From Bacillus paramycoides (GTDB taxonomy: Bacteria > Bacillota > Bacilli > Bacillales > Bacillaceae_G): a stretch of DNA of 64,000 nt. The stretch covers positions 111,473-175,472 of the forward strand of contig NZ_MAOI01000065.1 in NCBI RefSeq assembly GCF_001884235.1, in the 5' to 3' direction. The notes under the pieces were generated by a model that ran no database searches, was not told the DNA's origin, and worked only from the letters and a program-made list of their open reading frames with translations. This document shows, in pieces, positions 1 through 7,374 of the stretch. The position numbers and the translations under genes were made by a program. Position 1 is the first letter of the stretch. Every line of letters starts with the position of its first letter.

Positions 1-1
1 A

Positions 2-1165
2 AAGGACGTAGATGATAAATTTATTGCCGGTAAGTTCTCTGCTACATCTACTCAAAAAGACGAGGGAAATACAAAAAAAGCGGATGTGGCTAGCTTGATT
101 GCTCTTTTAGATGATTCGCTTTCCAAAATCGACAAACATGACATTGAAGGAGCGAAAAAGGATATTGAGACATTCCGCTCTTCATGGCTGGATGTAGAAG
201 GCGTAGTGCTGACGCAGTCCTCCAAAATATATGGAGATGCTGAGCGTGATATGGTTACTTCGTATGCTATGCTTTCTTCCGATTCTCCTGATATAGCAGG
301 GGCTAAACAAACAATCGAAGACATGCGGAATTACTTAGCGCCGCTTGTTGAGAAAACGAGCTACAGCATGTTGGATGCAACTACTATTCTATTGCGAGAA
401 GGATTAGAAGGGCTATTGGTTGTTGTAGCGTTGCTCGGATTCTTGAAAAAGGCTGGACATGAAGAAAAAAGCAAATGGATTTGGCTTGGTGTTGGAACAG
501 GGCTTGGCGTTAGTATCATTCTCGGTGTTATTGTAAATATGCTTTTCTCCGCAGGGGCATTTGGAAGTAATAACTTTCTCATTGCTGGATGGACGGGAGT
601 ATTTGCTGCAGTAATGCTGATGTACATGAGTTATTGGCTTCATAGTAAATCTAGTATCGCGGAGTGGCAGCGGTATATTCGTAGCCAAAGTACAAAAGCA
701 TTGGATACAGGAAGTCTCTGGTCATTAGCGATTCTGTCATTCCTTGCGGTATTTCGTGAAGGAACAGAAACTGTATTGTTTTTCATTGGTATGGCATCTT
801 CCATTAAAATATCAAGTCTGCTAATCGGCATTGCGCTTGGAGCTTTTATACTCATCATCCTATCGTATTTAATTTTAAAGGTAGGCTTGAAAATTCCGAT
901 GCGTCCATTTTTCTTAGTTTCAAGTATTCTCATGTTTTACTTGTGCTTTAAATTCACAGGAATGGGTATTCATGGCTTGCAACTTGCTGGATTATTGCCA
1001 GCTACGCACCTTTCAATTCCAACTATAGACTTTTTTGCGATTTATCCATCATGGGAAAGTACGATTCCACAATTCATTCTTCTTGTGGTTGCAGTAATAC
1101 TTGCAGTATGGAATAAGAAAAAAGATACAAAATTAGAACCACAACAACAAAAAAAACAGGCATAA
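2..1165 (+). CDS. efeU: EfeU/FTR1-family iron permease, 5' end outside window
   Basis: The frame is open from base 2, so the start lies upstream of the window. The first ~115 residues visible are an extracytoplasmic helical region. It is followed by a multi-pass membrane domain with the two REGxE iron-binding motifs of the FTR1/EfeU family: REGLE near 395-409 and REGTE near 753-767. Family knowledge: these permeases move ferric iron across the membrane, usually with EfeO/EfeB-like extracellular partners. A lipoprotein gene follows 14 bp later and is probably co-transcribed. The GTG at 86 is an internal codon and not a convincing start. The family call is firm; the substrate is inferred from the motifs. 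Confidence 0.88.
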   Translation, partial: KDVDDKFIAGKFSATSTQKDEGNTKKADVASLIALLDDSLSKIDKHDIEGAKKDIETFRSSWLDVEGVVLTQSSKIYGDAERDMVTSYAMLSSDSPDIAGAKQTIEDMRNYLAPLVEKTSYSMLDATTILLREGLEGLLVVVALLGFLKKAGHEEKSKWIWLGVGTGLGVSIILGVIVNMLFSAGAFGSNNFLIAGWTGVFAAVMLMYMSYWLHSKSSIAEWQRYIRSQSTKALDTGSLWSLAILSFLAVFREGTETVLFFIGMASSIKISSLLIGIALGAFILIILSYLILKVGLKIPMRPFFLVSSILMFYLCFKFTGMGIHGLQLAGLLPATHLSIPTIDFFAIYPSWESTIPQFILLVVAVILAVWNKKKDTKLEPQQQKKQA

Positions 1166-1179
1166 TAGGAGGAAATAGT

Positions 1180-1602
1180 ATGAAATCTCGTAAACTAATT
1201 TTACCGGTTATAGTAGCAACTTCTCTAGCACTAGGGGCTTGCGGAACGCAAGGAGAAAAGAAAGCTGAAAGCACGAAAACTACGGAGCAGGCATCTGCGA
1301 AACAAGCAGTCTCTATTGCTGATGGAGCAACTAGTATGAAACAAACCGTGAGTGATTTGAAAGCTCAATTACAGGCAAAAGATGCTGCTAAAGTAAAAGA
1401 CGATGCAGAACAATTAGAGAAAACATGGCAAACGTTTGAAGATACAGTAAAAGAAAAAAATGCTGATCTATATGAAAAATTAGAAACACCGCTTCATACA
1501 ATCGAAGCAGGTGCAAAAGCTGAACCGCTTGATGTACAAACTCTAAATAAAGCAGCGGAAGATTTAGATACTGTGTTAACTGAAGTAGGAAAACTAAAAT
1601 AA
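1180..1602 (+). CDS. small helical lipoprotein next to the iron permease
   Basis: 140 residues starting at ATG after a strong AGGAGG. It has a lipoprotein signal: a basic start, a hydrophobic stretch and the lipobox LGAC with Cys near residue 21. The mature part is Ala/Lys/Glu-rich and predicted fully helical. Its pattern (LKAQLQAKDAAKVKDDAEQL...) resembles the extracytoplasmic helical region of the permease just upstream, so it may be an EfeO/EfeM-like accessory that presents iron. This role is inferred from position and fold pattern; I do not recognise a named family. A strong terminator follows directly. Confidence 0.75.
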   Translation: MKSRKLILPVIVATSLALGACGTQGEKKAESTKTTEQASAKQAVSIADGATSMKQTVSDLKAQLQAKDAAKVKDDAEQLEKTWQTFEDTVKEKNADLYEKLETPLHTIEAGAKAEPLDVQTLNKAAEDLDTVLTEVGKLK

Positions 1603-1647
1603 TAAAACAAAAAGCATCTTATCGAATAAGATGCTTTTTGTTTTATT
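1601..1647 (+). terminator. Rho-independent terminator after the iron-uptake genes
   Basis: A perfect ~22-bp inverted repeat (AAAAGCATCTTAT / ATAAGATGCTTTT core) with a 3-base loop ends in a T-rich run. It begins at the lipoprotein stop codon. Confidence 0.85.
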
Positions 1648-1774
1648 AAATAGTAAATGCATATAGCTACGGAATAAAGTTATTTTACCGGTTGTTCCAC
1701 TTGTTTATTTTATTTTTCTTATGCTGAAAGACAGATTATATAAACTAATATGCCTCCAATACTAAGATGATTCC

Positions 1775-1813
1775 ATAAAGCCAAGCAATCGTCTTATAAT
1801 TGCTTGGCTTTAT
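1775..1813. terminator. hairpin between convergent genes
   Basis: A perfect 15-bp stem (ATAAAGCCAAGCAAT and its complement) lies between the lipoprotein gene and the reverse-strand CDF gene. Position suggests it ends the CDF transcript and may act in both directions. T-tracts are weak on both sides. Confidence 0.6.
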
Positions 1814-1833
1814 TATTCAAAACTCTTATGCAC

Positions 1834-2727
1834 TTATTTTTCTTCATACCATGGATTTAAGTGAATGAGTACCTCATATACTTCCGAATCCTGTTCCATA
1901 ATTGCTGTTTTTATCTCTCTACAAATATCGTGTCCTTGCTGGATACTTAAATATGCAGGGACACTAATCCTAACATCAACCAAAATATAGTGACCGAGTT
2001 CGCGAGCTCGAATTCTATCAATTCTTTTCACATATGGATGTGCTTGAATTATTTTCTTATATTCACCACGCTTTTCAGTAGGAAGACCGCCTTCCATCAA
2101 TATATATACAGCTTCGTTCCCCATACCAAATGCAAGCTTTAAGACAAAAAAGGAAACAATGATTCCAGCTAATGGGTCACCATAAGCTGCATATGGGATT
2201 GGATATATATTGTTTAGTAAAGAGACCCCAATTCCAATCACAGCCGCAATAGAAGCATAAACATCAGCGAGATGGTCATAAGCGGTTGCGATAAGCCCTT
2301 TACTATTTACTTGTCGACCAATTCGGATTGTATATACATATAAAATTTGTTTCCAGACTAAAGAAACAATGGCTGCTATAAAAGCAATCATGTGGGGTTC
2401 GGTCGCTGGGTGAAATAATGCTTTTATTGATTCATAAGACATAAATAAAGCTGCTAAAATTAAAATAATAGATACAATTCCTGAGGAAATGACTTCAGCT
2501 TTTCCGTGACCATACGGATGGTCTTCATCGGCAGGTTGATTTGAAATTTTCATTGATCCTAAGGATGCTACAGACGCTACAACATCAGCAGCGTTATGAA
2601 TACCATCAGCTAGTAATACCTGGCTTTTGGAAAGGATCCCAACTGTTATTTTAATGAGAGTTAAAAGTATATTACTTATAACACTAATCCAGGCTGCTAA
2701 TAAAGAGGATTTACGACTTTCATTCAT
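1834..2727 (-). CDS. cation diffusion facilitator (CDF) family transporter
   Basis: 297 residues, the usual CDF length. About six membrane helices fill the first ~200 residues. The metal-site motifs HNAADVVAS and DHLADVYAS (HxxxD in helices 2 and 5) are present, with the typical DEDHPYGHGKAE loop. The C-terminal ~90 residues form the cytoplasmic metal-sensing domain. Family knowledge: CDF proteins export Zn, Fe, Mn or Co by proton antiport. Which metal cannot be read here; the neighbouring iron permease makes iron or manganese plausible. On the reverse strand, AAGGAG stands 8 bases before the ATG. Single gene, convergent with the iron genes. Confidence 0.9.
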   Translation of the reverse strand: MNESRKSSLLAAWISVISNILLTLIKITVGILSKSQVLLADGIHNAADVVASVASLGSMKISNQPADEDHPYGHGKAEVISSGIVSIILILAALFMSYESIKALFHPATEPHMIAFIAAIVSLVWKQILYVYTIRIGRQVNSKGLIATAYDHLADVYASIAAVIGIGVSLLNNIYPIPYAAYGDPLAGIIVSFFVLKLAFGMGNEAVYILMEGGLPTEKRGEYKKIIQAHPYVKRIDRIRARELGHYILVDVRISVPAYLSIQQGHDICREIKTAIMEQDSEVYEVLIHLNPWYEEK

Positions 2728-3161
2728 ATTTTTGTTCTCCTTGCTTTTTGATTATAAAATGCAACTAATTTATTTGATTTTGTATTTTTTAAATTCCTTC
2801 TTCCTTTGTCAGGATATTCTTTAGAAAAACATACTACATTTCAGAGCCGTTAAAGTCCTTTCATACCTTATCAAATAATAAGTGGGTGGGTCTATACAAA
2901 CATTTTTGCCTAGAAATAGATATTTAGGATGAGACTTACATTGTTTCTTTTATACTCACTTTTTTACTTAATGCAAAAAGTGGTATCGAATTGTTATGCT
3001 TTGTTCTTATGTAATTTAATGGGCGATTTCATTTTGTTATATATCATTTTCTTGTGAAGTCTAAGGAGATGCTATAGAGACAGAGCTGTATCAACCCGAT
3101 TTAAGGTGTGTAATGGAAGGTGATTGAAGGTAATGGGGAACTTGTTTTATTTTGCGCAAAA
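2728..3161. other. intergenic stretch without a recognisable gene
   Basis: About 430 bp between the CDF start and the first gerE tail. It holds the CDF promoter region (reverse strand) and AT-rich DNA. Open frames are short and lack ribosome sites. The bases just before 3162 read in frame into the gerE tail (last codons ...LVLFCAK) but reach an upstream stop at 3111, so they look like a joined foreign fragment and not the gerE 5' part. Confidence 0.5.
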
Positions 3162-3342
3162 GCAATGCAAAAGCTAGGGGTTAAAGGACGTTCGCAAGCG
3201 GTTGTTGAGCTTCTTCGTATGGGAGAACTTGAATTATAATGAGTGAGCCCACTTTTTATAAAAGGTCGGCTATTTTTCTGTCTTGCAAATTGCGGAGAAA
3301 AGGAGCAAAATAAAAAGTCTTGGTTTATACAGGTACATATTT
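3162..3342 (+). pseudogene. gerE: gerE 3'-end fragment, copy A, with downstream flank
   Basis: Codons 3162-3239 encode AMQKLGVKGRSQAVVELLRM followed by GELEL and a stop. This is the C-terminal recognition-helix end of the LuxR-type sporulation regulator GerE (about 74 residues when complete). No start or N-terminal helix-turn-helix half is present. Homology with the other copies begins at the GCAATGC at 3162. The copy continues through a degraded terminator and ~75 bp more, to the TATACAGGTACA shared with copy D near 7569. It is therefore the longest duplicate and carries part of the native gerE-racE spacer. Not expected to be functional. Confidence 0.85.
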
Positions 3343-3392
3343 GGAAATCTATTAACAAGGATAATTTGACATTATAGAATCTATAGCATGTA

Positions 3393-4045
3393 AGATATAA
3401 TAATATGAGAAATGTAACGGATAATAAAACGAAAATTACAGCCTAGAATGAATTTCGTAATTTAGCAAAATGCGCAGTCTGTGGTTCGAATATGGTTATT
3501 GTACAATCCCACCTTCGAAAGAAGAGTGGTGAGCGGACAGAATGGAAATATTTAAAGTGTTCACAGTATAGGAGAGCTGGGAAGCATGGTTGTGTAAATC
3601 ATGTACCCATTCAATATCATGATTTTCGTCAGTTCATTATGGATTTGCTAGTGAAAAAAGGAGCGTCTGTCACTTTAAAATTTCAAAGAAATGTCGAAGA
3701 GGGACAAGAGAAAAAAATAAAAAAGTTACAACAGCTTATGAACATGAACGAACAAAAGAAAAAAGCATTACTGGATCTATATTTGGAAGGACCCATCAAT
3801 AAAGAAGAATTTGAAAAAAACGAGACGATCTTGAAACAGAAATAACGAAAGCGAATCATGAATTGCTTATTTTACAAAATAGTGATGCTGTACAAATGGA
3901 TATTAAAACAATAAAACAAGCTTTTGAACAGTTGCAACATCAGGAGCAAGATTTGATTCATGTATTTCAGACGTTAATTCAAAAAATTAGTATTCATCAA
4001 GATGGTACGGTGGATATTACGTATACTTTTGAAAGCCCATTATAA
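3393..4045 (+). pseudogene. C-terminal remnant of a large serine recombinase
   Basis: Reading through the damage gives NLAKCAVCGSNM, then WKYLKCSQYRRAGKHGC (the recombinase zinc ribbon with paired Cys), followed by a Lys/Glu-rich coiled coil and an end VDITYTFESPL. This layout is the C-terminal half of large serine integrases. The catalytic N-terminal domain is missing. There is an in-frame TAG at 3444. A one-base slip in an A-run near 3815 splits the rest into two frames, 3492-3845 and about 3830-4045, with reading resuming as DDLETEITKANHELL. It lies ~50-100 bp after gerE tail A, where an integrase gene would sit beside its attachment site. The left limit is approximate. Confidence 0.8.
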
Positions 4046-4077
4046 GAAGGGAGTGTACATATCCCTTCTTGTTTTTA
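4044..4077 (+). terminator. terminator after recombinase remnant
   Basis: A 9-bp stem AAGAAGGGA/TCCCTTCTT is followed by GTTTTTATT and begins at the remnant's stop codon. Confidence 0.75.
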
Positions 4078-4164
4078 TTATGGATAGGATACACATGTTG
4101 TTTCCTATGCTATTTATTATGTTTCTCTACATTATCTGAACTACTATAATAGGTGTTTTTTAAT

Positions 4165-4992
4165 TTAACAACATTGTAAAATTAACCAAGTATTTTCGAA
4201 GTTTTTTTGTAATAAGTCTTCTTTTTTTATCCAAAAATATAGTCGACCAGAATCTCCCCAATACATTTCCGACTCATCATTGGTATCAATTTGCAAAAGT
4301 AACATCCAATCGTGCGGGCTACCAGGTAAACGTTTTATCTCTTTATCTGAAGGATACGACGCATTTCCTAAATAAAATCTGTTTGTAACAAGATGACACT
4401 CTTCAGCCATTTCTTCTGATTGTATAGCTTGTGCTGAACCAAGTAAATGATGAAATCCATCGTTCTCTTCTCTGATATACGATTCTTCTATTTCTTCGTA
4501 AAAATCCCATTCATCATCATCTGATAAACCTGTTTCTCCAATTTTTTCTTTTGCCAATGTCCATGTTTCTTCAAATGAAATTAATGAAGAAGGGAATACT
4601 TCTGTTGTGATTTCTCTTCGTTTTAGATTTGCTATATTTTCTGTGTACAGAACACGATGTCCTCCAATATCTTTTGGATCAAACCCCCACGGTTCTTCTT
4701 CTACATCATAGAAGAAATACAACATGCCCTTCGTAGGTAATGGATTTCCTTTGTGATAGGATTGCACTTCCTCTAAATTCAGTTGTCCAATAAAATATAG
4801 AGGCATGTCATTTTTGGTTGGAATCTCTAATTCATCAGGTAAATCAGGAAAACCTCCGAATTTTGATGTTCCCACTGCTATTTTTTCATCAGCTTCTTGG
4901 CATAAGTGTATTTGAATCGTTGGTTCAAGTGTATCTAAAATACGCTTCTCTAGATGTACGATACCATACTCTTTGAGCACATTTTGTAGCAT
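4165..4992 (-). CDS. DUF1963 (YwqG-like) protein
   Basis: 275 residues from the ATG at 4992. The sequence has the YwqG/DUF1963 pattern: KFGGFPDLP near the N-terminus, PLYFIGQLNLEE, GMLYFFYD and a C-terminal WMLLLQIDTNDE ... GRLYFWI. It is cytosolic and acidic. Biochemical function of the family is unknown to me; it often occurs near polymorphic-toxin and other accessory genes. The start is uncertain. The frame is open to a TTG at 5034. A good GAGGTG lies before an ATGAAAAAATG in which the first ATG is out of frame, so loss of one A from the run could have moved the original start. It is the only reverse-strand gene in this accessory zone. Confidence 0.75.
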   Translation of the reverse strand: MLQNVLKEYGIVHLEKRILDTLEPTIQIHLCQEADEKIAVGTSKFGGFPDLPDELEIPTKNDMPLYFIGQLNLEEVQSYHKGNPLPTKGMLYFFYDVEEEPWGFDPKDIGGHRVLYTENIANLKRREITTEVFPSSLISFEETWTLAKEKIGETGLSDDDEWDFYEEIEESYIREENDGFHHLLGSAQAIQSEEMAEECHLVTNRFYLGNASYPSDKEIKRLPGSPHDWMLLLQIDTNDESEMYWGDSGRLYFWIKKEDLLQKNFENTWLILQCC

Positions 4993-5339
4993 TTTTTCAT
5001 TATGTATCACCTCATTCTTATTGTACAACAACAAAGTTTTAATTCATCTTCAAAAAAGAAAAATAATAATATCGTTGATAATATTTAAAAAGGTCCTTAT
5101 CTTTTATCGAGATATCCTGCTAATATCTATGTTTTGTCTTTTGGATTGTATATGTAGCTAGTTCAATAAATTTTCACATCAACAAAACGGAAGCTGCTAA
5201 TAACTTAGATTCCTGTGTATTGTTTTGCAAAAACTACGCATTTCAAAATTTTTACCTCAACCAATTATCATATGTTATTCCACTGAGCTCCTCATTAGTT
5301 GAATAAGATTCTTTGAAAGAAGGATATTAGGTTTAGGTG
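4993..5339. other. intergenic stretch with one arm of a 23-bp direct repeat
   Basis: About 345 bp with no credible gene. It holds the promoter regions of the two divergent neighbours and, at 5225-5247, TTGCAAAAACTACGCATTTC(AAA), repeated at 5797-5819. Confidence 0.5.
5225..5247 (+). repeat. 23-bp direct repeat, left arm
   Basis: Matches 5797-5819 with one mismatch (AAAAACTACG versus AAACACTACG). The two arms bracket the secreted-protein gene. Confidence 0.7.
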
Positions 5340-5345
5340 ATGCTT

Positions 5346-5723
5346 ATGAAGAAAATCTTAGTTTTAATTAGTGTATCAATGCTTATTTTTTCTCTTTTTT
5401 CTGCCCCTGTTCAAGCGAATGAAACAGAAACCACCAATGAAATGGTTAAGTACGCCCTAATTGTAAGTCTCGCACCTTCAATTAATAACGCTTTGGCAGA
5501 AATTTATAAGGATGCTTCAAAGGGAGTTCCTCAATGGGGAGGATGGGAGACTGAGATTATAAATATAAAACAATTGACTGGTGTTGGAGGTATTTATGAA
5601 GTAACAGTTAGAGTTCATTCTTATTATGGAGCCCATACAGGAAATGGAATTGATGAAATTACAATAAGAATTGCTCATGATGGTCAAGAAGTGACCGATT
5701 TTAAACATATTCAGGATGTTTAA
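5346..5723 (+). CDS. secreted DUF3888-like small protein
   Basis: 125 residues from the ATG at 5346, chosen because AGGTG lies 6 bases upstream; an ATG at 5340 and GTG at 5337 are alternatives. It has a clear signal peptide (MKKILVLISVSMLIF ... FSAPVQA, cleavage near residue 24). The mature domain of ~100 residues carries WETEIINIKQL and YEVTVRVHSYYGAHTGNGID, which I match with moderate confidence to the DUF3888 family of secreted Bacillus proteins. Function unknown. It is bracketed by the 23-bp direct repeats and followed at once by gerE tail B, so it may be cargo of a former mobile segment. Confidence 0.7.
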   Translation: MKKILVLISVSMLIFSLFSAPVQANETETTNEMVKYALIVSLAPSINNALAEIYKDASKGVPQWGGWETEIINIKQLTGVGGIYEVTVRVHSYYGAHTGNGIDEITIRIAHDGQEVTDFKHIQDV

Positions 5724-5757
5724 AGGGATAAGGGAATTTTCCTTGTCCTTTTATCAT
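5722..5757 (+). terminator. imperfect terminator after DUF3888-like gene
   Basis: AAAGGGATAAGG pairs imperfectly with CCTTGTCCTTT, followed by TTATC. It starts at the stop codon. Confidence 0.5.
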
Positions 5758-5796
5758 AACCTCTTGTTCAACTAACCTAATAAAGCAGGCATTTAT

Positions 5797-5819
5797 TTGC
5801 AAACACTACGCATTTCAAA
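5797..5819 (+). repeat. 23-bp direct repeat, right arm
   Basis: Near-identical to 5225-5247. It ends one base before gerE tail B begins. Confidence 0.7.
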
Positions 5820-5820
5820 T

Positions 5821-5938
5821 GCAATGCAAAAGCTAGGGGTTAAAGGACGTTCACAAGCAGTTGTTGAGCTTCTTCGTATGGGAGAACTCGAACTATAATA
5901 GAAGAAGCCGACTTTTATAAAAAGAGTCGGCTATTTTT
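5821..5938 (+). pseudogene. gerE: gerE 3'-end fragment, copy B, with terminator
   Basis: Codons 5821-5898 give AMQKLGVKGRSQAVVELLRM-GELEL-stop, the same 26-codon GerE tail as copy A and starting at the same GCAATGC. The gerE terminator follows intact: stem AGCCGACT 5906-5913 with AGTCGGCT 5925-5932, then ATTTTTCT. After the terminator it diverges from copies A and D but stays similar to copy C (TATTTTGAAG), so B and C share a different downstream flank. Confidence 0.85.
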
Positions 5939-6011
5939 CTGTTTATATTTTGAAGTGGGAAAAGGTTCTTGAACTTAAAAAGCAGGTATCTCAGATTTTG
6001 AGATAGAAGAT

Positions 6012-6167
6012 ATGTTAAGGAAGGAAGAATCCTTTATTGCGTGGTTTTGTAAAAACTTATTGGATGGTACTTATTTAGAACTGGATAAGCCATCAGGTAC
6101 AGTGATGAAAACATATAACGATTTCAATACAATGCTTGAAGGAGCGTTGAAAATAACTGTTTTATAA
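6012..6167 (+). CDS. short hypothetical ORF, possible gene fragment
   Basis: 51 residues from an ATG (MLRKEESFIAWFCKNLLDGT...). The frame is open a little further upstream (KAGISDFEIED) to a stop at 5976, and the ATG lacks a good ribosome site. It may therefore be the tail of a larger protein whose start was lost at the gerE tail B junction. Protein-like composition; family not recognised. Position among orphan immunity-like genes suggests similar cargo. Confidence 0.4.
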   Translation: MLRKEESFIAWFCKNLLDGTYLELDKPSGTVMKTYNDFNTMLEGALKITVL

Positions 6168-6224
6168 CATGATGAGGTATTCCAGGTAGGTATCTTTGCT
6201 ATTCATGAATAAGAAGGTGTAAAT

Positions 6225-6512
6225 ATGAAATTGTATTTTAAAGATATAGAGATAGGTGAAATTAAAGATGTTTTTGGAGAAATGCCATGGATGTATGGAA
6301 CAATTCGTTTATACGAGAATAGTAAACCAATTCAAAAATATTTTCGCGAGATGGTAGACGAAGAGAGTACATTTGATTTTGAAAGCATAGACCGTGAATT
6401 TCTAGATGACGAAAATTGGTCTGTTTTTGATGAGGGTGAGCGACGATATTTAGGGATTAATATTCCTGCTATTCATATGGAAGATACAACGATTGCATGG
6501 CGCTGGAGATAA
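6225..6512 (+). CDS. hypothetical cytosolic protein, immunity-like
   Basis: 95 residues, ATG preceded by AAGAAGGTG at a good distance. Acidic and aromatic-rich (GEMPWMYGTIRLYE, DDENWSVFDEGERRYL, ending TTIAWRWR), with no signal or membrane segment. I do not recognise a named family. Its size, acidity and W-rich end resemble small orphan immunity proteins. It sits between gerE tail B and the degraded tail C, with a SUKH gene downstream. Function not assigned. Confidence 0.6.
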   Translation: MKLYFKDIEIGEIKDVFGEMPWMYGTIRLYENSKPIQKYFREMVDEESTFDFESIDREFLDDENWSVFDEGERRYLGINIPAIHMEDTTIAWRWR

Positions 6513-6534
6513 GAACTATAGCGTGTGCAATCAG

Positions 6535-6615
6535 TAGGTGAGCTTCTTCGTATGGAATACCTCAAACGATAAGAAAGAAGCCGACTTTGATACAAGGAGT
6601 CGGCTGTTTTTTTGT
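6535..6615 (+). pseudogene. gerE: degraded gerE 3' tail, copy C, with terminator
   Basis: GTAGGTGAGCTTCTTCGTATG then a diverged end reads VGELLRMEYLKR-stop (6535-6573), against VVELLRMGELEL in the other copies. The terminator is well kept: AGCCGACT 6580-6587, AGTCGGCT 6599-6606, then a T-run. The flank TTTGTATTTTGAAG is shared with copy B. This is the shortest and most decayed copy. Confidence 0.75.
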
Positions 6616-6699
6616 TTGTATTTTGAAGAAGTTGGATTTGTCAAAGAAACTTTAAAACAATAGTATAAAATGCTTGATAATTTGAAAGGGGAATGTTTA

Positions 6700-7128
6700 A
6701 TGAATATAATAAAAAATTCAAATGAGGTTTTCGTATTAGAAACACAGGAACCACCAGCAACTAAAGAAGCCATTCAAGAATTAAAAAAATTTTCTTTAAT
6801 AGATGTGCCAGCTGATTATTTAGAGATAATTCAACAGAGTACAAATGCAGAATTTAATGTGAATAATGAAATGTATATACGCATTTGGGGACCAGTTGAC
6901 TGTATAGAGATAAATGAAGCACATAATATTCAAAAGTATATACCAAATTCATTGGCTATTGGTGATGATGAAGGTGGAAAAGCATTATTATATGCAGGTG
7001 GGAATGAAGGATTCGGACTGTATATTGTAGAGTTTGGAAATTTAGATATTGAAGAAGCAATTAAAATATCCCATTCATTAAAAACGCTGTTAGTAGACGG
7101 CATGGGGGTAGAAAAATTATTGTTGTAG
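6700..7128 (+). CDS. SMI1/KNR4 (SUKH) family protein
   Basis: 142 residues from the ATG at 6700, chosen because AAAGGGGAA lies 6 bases upstream. It shows the SUKH fold pattern: a helical start, LKKFSLIDVPADYLEIIQQS, a middle MYIRIWGPVDCIEIN, and IGDDEGGKALLYAG followed by GFGLYIVEFG. Family knowledge: SUKH proteins are cytosolic and many serve as immunity partners of secreted polymorphic toxins. No toxin gene is visible nearby, so this is an orphan. A truncated second SUKH gene follows 70 bp downstream. Confidence 0.85.
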   Translation: MNIIKNSNEVFVLETQEPPATKEAIQELKKFSLIDVPADYLEIIQQSTNAEFNVNNEMYIRIWGPVDCIEINEAHNIQKYIPNSLAIGDDEGGKALLYAGGNEGFGLYIVEFGNLDIEEAIKISHSLKTLLVDGMGVEKLLL

Positions 7129-7197
7129 TATTCACAGATACGGAAGTTCAGTTAGAGAAATTTTTCTAGATAGATCTTTTAAAAGGAGAAAAAGAAC

Positions 7198-7374
7198 ATG
7201 AGTAACTTTGATTTCTTGAAACAATATGTTGTTTCACCTGGAATGGAAGTATCTTCTGATGTTATGTGTGTATTTTATCCTATTGAAGAAAATATAGATT
7301 TAATTGAAAAAGAATGGGGAAGAGAATTTCCGATAGAAGAAACATTATTTAGTAACAAGAAGGTTTGTCCGTAA
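7198..7374 (+). pseudogene. truncated SUKH gene joined to gerE tail D
   Basis: ATG with AAAAGGAG 10 bases upstream. The 58-residue frame (FLKQYVVSPGMEVSSD ... IEENIDLIEKEWGREFP) is a typical SMI1/KNR4 N-terminal segment that stops abruptly. Its last codons, from about 7345, run into gerE-like sequence in another frame and hit a stop at 7372. The 3' two-thirds of the gene are missing, so this is a broken gene created at the junction. Confidence 0.7.

Noticed and set aside
2627-2824. Forward ORF opposite the CDF gene start
   Set aside because: Shadow of the transporter gene and its AT-rich promoter; no ribosome site and protein-unlike composition.
3101-3358. Reverse-strand ORFs across the gerE tails (also about 5517-5708 and 7460-7696)
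   Set aside because: They recur only because the gerE tail repeat recurs; the forward GerE frame explains the sequence.
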